NCBI GenBank assembly: GCA_004335635.1
Contig: QAXH01006001.1
Location: forward strand, 1 to 64,000
Length of the DNA stretch: 64,000 nucleotides
Direction: 5' to 3'
From: Chloromonas sp. AAM2
Taxonomy: Eukaryota; Chlorophyta; Chlorophyceae; Chlamydomonadales; Chlamydomonadaceae
Shown one piece after another: positions 47,604 through 58,850 of the stretch (positions are counted from its first letter, which is position 1; every line of letters starts with the position of its first letter). Under the pieces are notes generated by a model. That model made no database searches and had not been told where the DNA came from. It worked only from the letters and a program-made list of their open reading frames with translations. Made by a program: the position numbers and the translations under genes.

Positions 47604-48502
47604 TGGCAATGACACGTGCCCCTGTCACATGAGGAGAGGGATACCAACCTGTCCAACCTACATGTGAAGGGGATTGTGACACACCAGGATAGTAATGGTG
47701 GTGGTCAACCCCTCGAGGTGCTATCCTGTCCGCATACGTCAGGGTTGGACACGTGCAATCTGAAGACTCAGCAGGGTGGCATGCCAGAGCATGGCATCAC
47801 CAGGGTGGCATGTCAGTGCCTGGCATTACCCGGGTAGCATGTCAGTGCATGGCATTGGCAAGGTGAAAATAGATGCAAGCCTAGTACTGGATGTGGACAC
47901 ATCAAATTTAAATGAAACGTTCATGACAGGTGCCATCAGGCCAAAGCCACGTGGATACATGCCATTGTGGCAGGTCAGTGCATGGCATTAGCAGGATGGC
48001 AACAGATTCAAGCGTAGCGGAGGTGTCCGCACAGACACCGCACAGAGGATTGAGATGTCAGGTCAGCGGACAAGGTTCTGGCAGGCGCCAAAGCTGATGC
48101 CACTGGAAGTTTGCCAGGTTTCTTGAGTGTATGCCAGTCAAACCCAACTGCTTCCCTCCATTGCCACATGCCTCAACTTCTCCCTTATTTCAGTAGTATG
48201 TGAGGAAGGTATGTGGGTTGGCTTCTGACAATGTCATGGGTTGTCAGGTATAATACCAGTTGAAGCTCATGAGCCAAACATATGGTATTCATCTGTATTC
48301 AGAGCGGCATTATTGTTGGGATAGCTCCTGCGGTGGGCCACGGTCGCTCTGTATTTTATGTATTGTGCCCCCACCACCGCATTTGCCAGGCGCTGTGTGA
48401 GACCCCCCCTTGCTGGAATGGGCATTGTACATTACAGATCCTGCACATCTGACAGGCCGGAGGACGTGCATGGCTGCATGGACTGGCTACATGGCTGCAT
48501 AA

Positions 48503-48604
48503 ATCGGCTGCATGGACAGGCCACGTGGCTGCATGGATCGGCTGCATGGACAGGCCACATGGCTGACTGGATCGGCTGCATGGCTGCATGGTTAGGCAGC
48601 ATGG
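48503..48604 (+). repeat. 34-bp tandem repeat, about 3 units
   Basis: Units starting ATCGGCTGCATGGACAGGCC begin at 48503, 48537 and 48571. The first two units are nearly identical; the third diverges after GCATGG. Confidence 0.85.
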
Positions 48605-49326
48605 ATGCATGGAGTGGACATGCTTCAAACAGTGGCATGCATACGCTTGAGGTGATCAGTGCGCTCCTGGGTGCACACCTTGCAGGCATGTATAAGTATC
48701 AACAAGAACGCACAAGGCACGTGTTGCACTTCAACGTGTGCTCGATTGCTGTCTTGGAAGGCTGCTGATGCTATTCCTGTGAACCACAGATGTGGCGGAA
48801 GGTTGTGAGCCTTCCTTGACGGTGAATTCTGGACTGTTGGATGCAGCTGCAATCGTTTGCAGTTTTCCATCATAGTTAAAGTTGTAAAGAAAACTTCTGC
48901 CCAACTCTGGCAGGCGCCCTGCAGAAGCAGCTGGGCCTACTCCGTGATCCTGCCTCAAGTTCAAGGGTGCAACTTTGCAATGATCAGCCGATGACTTAGT
49001 CCGCACAGCACTGTGTTGTTACCAGTTAACAGTTGTTCTGATTGTTTTCCCTCCCTCGCCCCCGCTGAGCAGTCCTCCCCGGACTGAAGGCCATGTAAAC
49101 AACAACAGCAACAACAACACAGTGCTGTTATCTGCAGCTAACCAGGCTTCGTACCTTGCTGTGCAAGGGAGCCGCGTGCAGTTTGCTCACCTGTCTCTGC
49201 AACAACTACCATCAGTAGTTATTTCCGCAGTGTGGTCTCCGCAGTGTGACGGCATCTCTTTTGATTTGTTAGATTCTGCTGAACTGAACCAAAGTTGTTC
49301 AAGATGTCCATCCATCCAAAATAGAA

Positions 49327-49447
49327 GTTTGCCAGTTCTGGGACAGTTCACACGCACATACAGACACATCAGACCCAACAGAAGAGCATTACCACTCACT
49401 GACTGGTTTCAGTGCAGGACGCAAAAAATGTCCCAGAACTGGCAAAC
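49327..49447. mobile_element. Small MITE-like element with inverted 19-bp ends
   Basis: GTTTGCCAGTTCTGGGACA at 49327-49345 faces its exact inverse at 49429-49447, enclosing about 83 bp, with A/T homopolymers just outside each end. Four other isolated copies (35-53, 17293-17311, 19925-19943 and the pair near 33.5 kb) show the same core. No coding capacity and no clear target-site duplication was seen, so the class is unknown. Confidence 0.55.
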
Positions 49448-49927
49448 GTTTTTTTTACAGCTGTGGTGTTACAAGCAAACCGTGTCAATGATTGATTCGT
49501 CGCAAGTGTTTGGAGCCGTGCCTCCTTTCCCACACAACCAGAGCCGTAAACACGAGCACATCTCTAGTTCAAGGTCGACATTGCACATCAATTCAGTAAG
49601 AATACAGTGCAATTAGATGCCACCATTTCCGATGATTCACCACATTCTCTGATGTCACGCACAGTCCAAATGAGATGCAGCACAGGCACTTGTCTATCCG
49701 CAACAGGCAGTGGTGCAGCCATGGCATCAGTCCCTTGCTCATGCACGTTGTTAAACAACTGGCCTAACCAGTGCAACTGATCACAACCGACGTAAATTCC
49801 GAAGCTCCATTGCTTTGGCATCCCAAACCTTACGAGACAGGTCAGCCTAGCAAAGCCGACAAGTGGCCCTCAACCAAATGACAAAACGACCAATGATCGC
49901 GGCTCAGAAAACCGCACCGCAGCACAC

Positions 49928-50476
49928 CTGTTGACTGGCCTGGTCACCCTCACTTGCTGCTGCAGTGACTGGTGATATCCTTGACTCAATGCTGCAGTGA
50001 TCAACTCGCTCAAGCTCTACCGCATCACAAAATTGTTTCACTTCAGCATTGAGTTGTGAGAATGCAAGCAACCCACGACATTGAACTAGTAGGATGTCTA
50101 AGAAGACACTGGTAACACGTGTCATCATGTGTCATCATGCATACTGCTCTGCTACTCACATGGATCCTTGTGCGTCAAAATAACAAGGCTGCTGCAATCA
50201 GTGAAAACAGCCGCAGCTAATGCTGCCAATGGCAGGACTGGACTGCGCAACACGGAATAATTTAGAGTGTCATGCAACTCCTATTATGCACCCTCCCCTT
50301 TGGGATGTGTGTGCATTGTTGAGTTCAAGCACTGGTCGGGCAAGGGCCAAACGAGCAGCGATGCAAAAGCCACGAAATGAAGCAATACCTGAAAGGTCAA
50401 AAGCAGCCCGATAACGAGAGCAAACTTCGTCAAGTGAAGTGAACACCAGATTGCGTTCAGCAGATACCAGCGCCAT
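49928..50476 (-). CDS. Fragment of an unidentified gene, two phase-consistent exons
   Basis: Exons 50476-50389 and 50085-49928 join in phase (codon split after the first base) and give 82 residues starting MALVSAERNLVFTSLDEV and containing LLAFSQLNAEVKQFCDAVEL, with helix-like composition. The next intron starts GTGTGC. It is not known whether 50476 is the true start or an internal Met after the CCCAG acceptor just upstream. No family was recognised. It lies directly downstream of the RING gene on the same strand, so it is either a small separate gene or part of a gene whose other exons are in 48.7-49.8 kb. Confidence 0.35.
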
Positions 50477-50811
50477 CCGCTGGGAATCAAAACAACTTGA
50501 TTGTGCATTTGGTTAGGTTGAGGAACGAGTGCAACAAGTTCGCCCCCAGTAAAGAATGCCAAGTGCTGGACTTGAATGGCCGGGAACCCCTTCGCAGCGC
50601 GTCTGACTGACGTTGGCAATTGCGCCTGCATCAGCACAACTACTAGACAGCGCACAGGCCTGACTACCGAACAAAACAGTCCCATTTCCCCCTTGCAAGG
50701 ATGCTCACAGCTGACCAAAGCCTGTCATGTGTGCATACTGCACATACAGCCTGACATACTGCACGCTAGTCTACACCACTGGCACCTAGTTCCTATGAAT
50801 GTACAACAGTT

Positions 50812-50877
50812 CCCCTCCTTGTCCCCTCCTTGTCCCCTCCTTGTCCCCTCCTTGTCCCCTCCTTGTCCCTTCCTTGT
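50812..50877 (-). repeat. 11-bp minisatellite, 6 units, in the RING gene 3' UTR
   Basis: CCCCTCCTTGT repeats six times without a gap, the last unit with one change; the stop codon of the RING gene is only about five bases away. On the mRNA strand this is a purine-only tract apart from one C per unit. Confidence 0.95.
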
Positions 50878-50881
50878 CCCA

Positions 50882-51237
50882 CTATGCCAAAGTGAAGTCG
50901 ACGACAATGGTGGTGCAGTAGGGGCACGTCACCAACTGCCGCAGCTCCAGCAGATGACAGCGCGCCTTGGCGCACATGATACACTGCGAGCGCAAAACAG
51001 GCAAAGAAACAGACGTCAGACTTCCCCACACTGAGCAAGACAGCAGGGCAGGGCAGAGCAGAGCAGGATGGGGTGGGGTTCTTCAGAGGGTAAACAAACC
51101 CATGCGCAAAGAATGTAAACAGACAGCGTCAGGCAACTGATGGCTGGTGTTCAAGAGACAGGTGGGCGAGCCGAGCGCAGGCAAAGACAATGAAAGTAGG
51201 AGTTCCTGCCCAAAGGACCTGAGTGCCACTTTGCGTA

Positions 51238-51275
<38 letters not shown>

Positions 51276-54200
51276 GCCACATGGCCTTCAGTCCGGGGAG
51301 GACTGCTCAGCAAGCACAAGGGCGGAAGGAAAACAAACAGCACAACTGTGAACTGCACCACTGCACCAGCAATACCTGCACATCAGTTCGGTGGCTGACC
51401 AAACAGGAAAGGAACAACGTGTGTGTGATGTGCCTTGAGCAAGTAGGCCAGCCACTGCGGCCTGTGCAAGGCATGTGTTGCCTGCATGGAGTGCCACTGT
51501 TAGTGTGCCATGAACAAGCGAAGCAATAACCGCAGGCTGCGTAAGACATGCACTCACAATCCTGTGCCGGCAGTTCCGCATCTCCAGGAGAGGCCTGCAC
51601 AGCAAATGCAAGCCATTCATTGTCAAGCCTGACCATGGACTGACGACCCCACTGATTAGCAGCGAGTTCACACTGACTCACAGTACACGCACTAGAATAG
51701 GAATGTGACTCTGGGACTGTGCACTATTAGGGTGACACACTAGCAGCTGTTCTGAGCGTGAAGTCGCATTCGCATCACTGGGTTGTCAAGTGACCCGTGC
51801 AACGTTCATCAACCAGCCTTTGCAGCGGTGTGTCTATGTGTGACTCACTTGTTGTCCATGCACATGCCGCACACGTCCACGCCCGGTCTCAGCACATGCT
51901 CGCTGTCCCCCGCCTGCCCCTCGTCAAAGAAGCAGTGCGGCAGCGGGAGCACCCCGCACAGGTATGCGCGGGGGCGGGCGGCCGCCTCACGCGCCTTGCG
52001 CTTGCGCTGCGGGCACAGGGCAAAGCCGCATACGGGTGTAAACCACGGGCACAGTGCAGTGTACATGCAGGATGCTTCACTTGAGCAAGGTGCATCAGCA
52101 TTGCAACATCGCCTCTGCACTCAGCTGCGCACGTGGGCGCTATGCACAGGGTCGTTGCACACGTCACTCCTCTGCCTTCCGCTTGCACAGGTCCTCGAAA
52201 CCAAGGAACAGGCTTACAAAACGAACGTCCAGCTCATGCATGCTCAGCATGGACTGTCAATCCACACAACAAACAAACGCACAAGGCAGAGGGCTCAGAT
52301 TCAAAACCACGCAAGATTCGTCTGTGCAAACTGCCAGTCCTGACCTGGCATGGTTAAAAGCCTTCTTTAGGTCAGAGGTAATGCCTTACCTCCAACCCTG
52401 TCTCGTACTGTCTGAGTGATGACGCCTCCTGCCCATGCTCCCCCAGCTTTGCCCCCCGCTGTACATCGTACATGCGATCGTAGCCAATCCAGGCCTTGAG
52501 CGTTTCCAGCTTTCCGTTGGTCATGGGTGCCACACTGGTGCGCGAACCGGTGGGCCGGTTTCGGCTGTTCTTGGATGATGGGTGGTGCCCGGGGCTGTAA
52601 CCTGCGGGTGAGTAGCACTGAGAACTCAAGCCGGCAACACCTGCAAAGGCAATGGTATGAAGAAACAACACGTGATAAGCAAATCCGACAAGTGTAGAAG
52701 CGGGTCGACTGCGACCCCGGTGCACGCAGCAGTAAGGCGTCAACCCTTACTATCTGATTATCATTTGCTGATCCACCACACTTGACTAATATGAACTACT
52801 AACTATATGATGAACTATATGAACCAGCCTTATCACCTGCCGGTTGCTTACCTCCTGAACTGCGATGTTCATGTACACTGTTTGTCACCAGGCAATTCTG
52901 CCCAGAGTTTGGCTGTGTAGATGACCGTCCAAGCGTTGACAGCCTTGGCGCGTGCGCACCCCCATAGAGCTGTAAAGCGGACCCTACGTGCCGGAGTTGC
53001 CCGCTGCCCAGCTTTTCCACGCCAGCAGCAGTCTGCGATGAAATCGACTGCGAAACGTCCAGCGCGCTTGAAGCGCGTGTCATGTTCGCCTGTTGCTGCT
53101 GCTGCAGCAGCTGCTGCTGCTTGCGCTCCTGTTCCGCTGCTTCTTCAGCTGCTATTGCTCCGGGCACACTCATGAGGCTGACTCCGTAGCACACCACCTG
53201 CTCGTTCTCAATGTGCAACGGATAGACCTGCACTAGACGAGACACACAGCGGTCTGTCGGTCACTGGCAAGAGTACAAAGGACGGAACGCACATCAGGGT
53301 GGACCGATAACAACAAAGCTAACCCAGCATGTGGTTAGCGGACTGTTGACTTGTAACACTCAACCTGTTCCATCGAACTAGCATGTGGTTAGCAGGTGCC
53401 AGAAGCCAACAACACACTAGTGAGTTGCGAAATGCTGACATGTTCAACCATCCCACTGCAGACTTCTGCCGAGCAATGAAGTTCAGGCCGATGCAGTCAG
53501 GCCACACACTATCACTCAGTGTGTGCTGCCTGGCATGCAAGAAGTTGCAGCACAAAACAACGCCATAACCAAACTTCGTGTATGCTGCCTTACATGCACA
53601 GAAGTCACAGTACAAAAACCACATACATGTCCCTGCATCACGTGCCCCCACCTTGATAGCCAGTGCGTGCTCGCCCACGCCCACAAAACGTAAAGCGTAT
53701 TCGCCATTGTTGCCTGTTGATCGAATACTGGCTCTGCTTGCATTAAGCGCCATCCCAGCGCTGAAGCGCTGCATGAAGGCACCGCTGCTGGCTGTGCTGA
53801 CGTCTGATGGTCTCAAATGTGGGCCCATAGACGGCTGCTGCTGCCCGTTCAGACTGGAAAGCTGTGTCATGATTGTGGTGGGGCCACCGGGCGAGCTTGG
53901 ACTCTGATCGTGAAGTGCAAGGGAGCCGCTGTTGATGCCCCCTGTACCATCGGCCAGTATGCTGCCACTGCTTCCCCGCGGCAACTCATCAAGCCCCAGC
54001 AAGTATTTGGCCCCCTTGAAACTCGGCCTGGCGAACGGCTGTGCTGAGGCCGTGCTGAGTGCTGCAAGTGGTCCCGGCGGGAGCAGAACCTGGGAATGAT
54101 TGGAAGACGTGACATTTGCACTGCTGGATACTTTATGTATCTGCGGGCTGGGCGGGACGCAGGCAAGCAGTGAAGAGTTCGGTGGGCTTCCACCTGTGAC

Positions 54201-57200
54201 ATTTCCCGCAGAAGCGGGAGGCGAGACGGACGGGTCATGCCCGTTGGCAATTCGCGCTGCGACGTTCGTGGTGGTTTGTTTGTTGCTCCCTGGACCAATC
54301 TGGCCGGGGCTGGTAGATGGAACGGTTTTGTGTCGGCTTCCCGCACCGGACTCTGTTGGCATGGGCGTCCGCATGGCTGCAGGCTGCATGTGCCCGGGCA
54401 CCCCGCCGTACAGCTGCTGAGCAGGCATGTCATAGTTTAGCTCTAGCTGCTGCTGGCCCATGCTCTTGACCAGTGGATCGTTAGCCATGCCGCTGTCCGG
54501 GCTGTAGGCGCCCTGCCGCCCAAACACGCGGCCTGTCTGCTGGTAGGTGCCTAGCAGCTTCATGCAATCCACTGAGTCTTGAATGGAGGCCATGAGGCGC
54601 GCCTCCAGAACACTGGCCACGATCACCTGAGACGCAGGTCAAAGGGCACACAAGGTCACATAAAACCAAGAAACAACCAAGAGTTGATCAGGCCAAAGGT
54701 TGCACAAGGGTGTCCAACATGCAATCGCAAACAGGTACAACTGGTGGAACAAACAGGAAATGAACATGCAAGCAGGTGAGGCTGGATCGGCTTTCTGTTT
54801 TGACCACAGCTCACAATCTAGCTGTCATTTTGGAGATGAACAAGCCAGTCGCAGACCACAGCAGTAGAGCATGCATTGCCCCTTCCTGCTGCCTCTTCCT
54901 GCTGCTGATTGCATTAAGTTCATGTGCATTGCGACAAACCTGCAATGAGGGCACGCTGCCTGTCCCCGCGAACTTTGCCAGATCTCCCGGCGTCCACATG
55001 CTGTCGATGTCCGCCAGGGGGTGAAGCTTCTCAGCCAGCTCCTCATGCCCAGCCTTCAGCGCACACTGCATGCATGCACATCCCATGGTGGTGAGATGCA
55101 GGGGCCAAACAAAATTTGCACCATGTCGGCTACACCTACAGATAGCAGTGGATGTCCAGCTCCCTTGCATGCATGATGCTTGCTGATCCTAACAGCATGA
55201 GATGCCGACTTGATGACCCTATAAGAACCTCTCACAGGGCACACGCCCATCCCTTCTGACAGCAGAAGACCTACTCCTGTTCATGGCTGGGACAGTATCT
55301 TGCTGATGGTAGCCCCATTCACCATTCACCTGGAATGGCGTGTGTCTCTTCTTATCCATGAACCTGCGCGGGTCGGGGCCCGCCGCCTCCTCGCCGCGCT
55401 CCTGCCGCGTGTCCCACCACGTGCGCAGCAGCGCCATGGCTACGTTGTGGTACCCAAGCATGGCCGCCAGGTGCAGGGGGGTGCTGCTGGGAGGGCAGCT
55501 AACCCAGAAGTCGTCAGAACTGCAATTATGGGCAACAGGTGACACAGAACATGCCATGAATAAGTGGGACTAGTGTGCGCGTTGGATGCGTGTGCATGAG
55601 ATGCAACGGTGCACAGCGTAGAGCACAACATGGGTGCCGCATATCAGAACACCATATGAATGAATGTCATCATGTGCTGTATAAGAGTATGCTAACTTGT
55701 GTTCAGAAAACTTTGGCAGCAAGCTGTGTGGTGCTGCAGGCTGCAGGCGCATTCACAGATGCCACAGGCGGTGTTTCGTGTGACTTGTGTGCAACTCACT
55801 TGTAGAAGTTGAAGTACCCCATGTTGGCCCCGTACGCCAGCAGCACACGCACGCACTGCACGCTGTTCGTAGCCACTGCAAAGTGCAGCGGTGTATACCC
55901 GCTGGCCGTTCGAACATCAACATACCTGCACAAGCACACATTCAGCGCGCCTGAGATGAACTGTAATCCAATTTACGCTATGTTCTGAAGAAAATGACCG
56001 CAAAGTTTAGAGGCCAAGGCCTCTTCATCTGGTTTCGCAGCTTGCGTTCCGTGGCAGCTGTTCTTCTGGAATTTCTGCCTGTTTCTGCGTGCTTTTGTTT
56101 TTACTAAGTCACCCGTTGACATAGACGTGTTCAAGTGGCCACTGCTACTCCCCACAGACTACTCCCTGTTGCTGCACATCGTATCACTTTCTGAACAGTA
56201 ATAGCAAGGCGTAGAAGGCATGGACTTAATAGAACGCTGGGCTGGCCGATGTCTCCCAACATACCAGTAGCTGACCATCGCTGCTGTCTGTTGACTTGCC
56301 TTAACCCCAGGGCGTTGACCTGCTGGGCTGGGGTCAACTGATCCAGAAGCGCTCGCACACATGGCACGTGCGCCTTGCGACATGCATAGTGCATGGCCGT
56401 GCGGTGGCCACACCGGTCCTGCGCCCATGCATCAGCGCCCTGCAGGAACGTGCATAAAACGGCTCACACTGGCGTCAGCAAACCTTGTGCTGGCAGTTGT
56501 CACGCGCTGTTGCCTACGGCAAGCCTGCCCTGGTCCGGGCGCTGAATTGTCTGGCTGTGCCTTGCCCAAGCATCGCTGTTACATGCCATACAGTCTTTGG
56601 TGATGCGGAGTCCGCAGGGGCTGGAGTGTTCAGCCGAGTGCTTGAGCCTCCTGTTGCAGCCCTGGCGCTGTTTTCCCTGCTTTGAGACCTGCCGCGGTTG
56701 CTGCCTTACCTGTTGAAGTAGCAGCTTGACTGACTCCTCCCGCCCGTGGTATGCCGCAAACATCAACGGTGTCTGCAGACAGCATAGGCGCAGCAACTGA
56801 AGCGAACTGTGTGCTTTCACACAATCAGCTGCCCCTGCTGACCACTACAAAGGCCTGCCCTCATGGCCAGCAACCGATATGCTCTGGACGTGAACATACC
56901 GCCTCTCTTCCTGCTCAAACAACGCAATCCAGTCTATGTAGTGGTGTGTATGCCACACATCAAGCACCCACTGCTATCAAGCACCCAAGAAACACTGTGT
57001 CAGGTAGCCAACCACGCCAGCATGCTGGTTGTGTTGCAGACAGTGTACGGCTGCGGCATGGCTGCTCTGTGCAATACTTGTCAACTGCTTGGCTTGACTC
57101 GAGCTTCAGCCTGCTTGCCTGGTGTAGGTGGTTTCCAGTGCCTATCAGTGCACTGATTAGCTCGTCTGAGTGCAACGGGCGGCGTGCCAGGCGAGCGCCA

Positions 57201-57920
57201 ATCCGCTGCATCTCCTCTGTGTGGGCATGGATTTTGATGAAGTTGATGAGCGCCTGCAGCTGTGATGCATCCCCATACTCTGCCAGAAGATGCCACACCT
57301 GCAGAGAAGCACATGGCATAGGGCTCAGGACCGACATGCCAGCATTGGACCTTGCTGCAATGCAGGTCAGCAACTAGTTGCGTGACATGCTTTGCAAAGT
57401 AGTCTATGTGAGATTACTGTTCTGGTTCCTGCATGCAGGTCCAAGGAACCCATTGTTCTGGTCTGTGCCGTGGCTGTAACTTACCGTGTTGCCGTCGTAC
57501 GTGGACCGGAAATCTGCCAGCACTCCCGCATTCTCAGTCAGTGCTTCCAGAACCTCCAGGGTGTCCCCTGTGCGCATGGAATGGGTGTGGTGTAGGCATC
57601 AAAATGACCCGAAATCGATTGAAATGAGCAGTTGGCATCTTTGGAATGAGGACGGTACCTGAACGAATAGCACCCAGAAGCCTTGATATCGACTGGTGTC
57701 TTTCCAGTGTTGTTCGAGCCCATCTTAGCGTGGCCTGCCAGTGCCGTTTGATAAATGACTCCTGGGGCTGGGAGCCTGAATCAAAGTCACCGGAGTCAGC
57801 CGTCTCCTCATCGCCCTCTGACACAACGGGAAGCGCATTTGTGCCACCCTCCTGGGGGAACGCCAAAAATACTGCTCCTGGCGTCACCTCAGGAGGAGCG
57901 TGGTCCCCAGCATGAAGCAT
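50882..57920 (-). CDS. Ankyrin-repeat RING-finger protein (probable E3 ubiquitin ligase), 14 exons, 1022 aa
   Basis: Likely transfers ubiquitin to a partner held by the ankyrin repeats (architecture as in plant XBAT-type ligases; inference). Exons (coding order): 57920-57659, 57567-57485, 57298-57119, 56772-56710, 56439-56300, 55925-55800, 55519-55330, 55065-54940, 54626-53652, 53227-52852, 52640-52390, 52006-51849, 51594-51558, 50983-50882; all phases agree. Ankyrin signatures: TPLMFAAYHGREESVKLLL, RTAMHYACRKAHVPCVRALL, YTPLHFAVATNSVQCVRVLL, STPLHLAAMLGYHNVAMALL (about 176-330). Residues 391-920 are low-complexity, with a poly-Gln stretch. The C-terminal RING is C3HC4 with Cys 970, 973, 985, His 987, Cys 990, 993, 1009, 1012, assembled from the last three exons. 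Introns 3 and 5 appear to use GC donors (CAG|GCAAGC, AAG|GCAAGT). The start MLHAGDHAP is the first Met of the frame. Confidence 0.9.
51240..51272 (+). repeat. (TG)n microsatellite in the last RING-gene intron
   Basis: A (TG) run of about 16 units; (CA)n on the coding strand. It lies between the last two RING exons. Confidence 0.95.
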
Positions 57921-58850
57921 TGGAACAAAGTTGTCATGACACGTTGGTAGTTTTCATGGCGTAGCCTTGTCGTGCATAAGCGATGCAGCAGCAGCAGAGG
58001 GGCTGTAATTGTAATGGCCGTTTTCGGTTAAATTCGTTCGGTTACAGCCTGTTGAATCATTTGTGAATCTGACCCAATGCCAAATCGCTTTGTGAAGCAG
58101 TTGGCATCATCCAGCCAGCGCAAGCCACGGCGAGCAAGCCATGGCGAGCAAGCCACGCCCTGATAAAGTACTTCGAGTTTTTGGATGTCTGGGTTATTAT
58201 TGTGAAATAATCAGGTTGACCAACTCTCTCGCTGTGGTCTCTCGATTCGACTTAAGGTCGAAGGTCGACACTACAATACACCAAATCGATGTTTGTCTGG
58301 CTGGTCCCCTACATCTGGTGATGACATGAACACTATGCTATGGTTATGAATGGCAGGCTGGCACGGGGCTGTACTCGCTTGTCGTGCTGTGCGCCGATGT
58401 AGGGTCCTGTGGGTCTTGTCTTTGCCTGACGATTGACCTGTGTCCCGCCCAGACATTCTTCAGGCATCAGGCCACATTACATAGAAAGTCAGGCCGCAAG
58501 TCGAATCCAACTGCGCGTGAGTGGAATGATTCCCGATTCGGAGGTGAAATCTGTCTTATCTCAACCCTGCTGTACACCTGGTGGGATGGTGGCACTGTCA
58601 GACCGGCCGGTGTTATGTATATGAGGCATTCACCCGGTGTTTAGTCGCTGACACATTTCACCGGATCATCCCCCCTTGTCGTAATCGTCACGTACGAAAT
58701 GCTTCTCGCAACTTCACCCGGTCTGTGCGATTTGAATTTTGATGGCCGTTTCTAGGGGTTATCCGTGCCTGGCAGTCATCAGGTTGCCAGACGATGTTGG
58801 TACGTTTTGACGGGCTTGGAACATGCAGTAACTCCAGGTCCAGTGTGCCC
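57921..58850. promoter_or_regulatory. 930-bp divergent intergenic region between the RING and GT61 genes
   Basis: The start codons at 57920 (minus) and 58851 (plus) diverge. The region holds a short direct repeat of GGCGAGCAAGCCA at about 58128-58158 and no gene. Both promoters should be here; no specific site is recognised. Confidence 0.4.

Larger units (their letters stand above)
47604..49927. other. 2.3-kb region, repeats and unassigned open frames
   Basis: Contains the MEMO1 3' flank with degenerate repeats of GGCATGTCAGTGCATGGCAT at about 47776-47990, the 34-bp array at 48503-48604, and two inverted copies of the 19-bp motif (49327-49345, 49429-49447). Minus-strand frames at 48731-48960 and 49600-49815 have fairly balanced composition and could be exons of the fragment at 49928-50476, but no consistent junctions were found. 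Confidence 0.4.
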
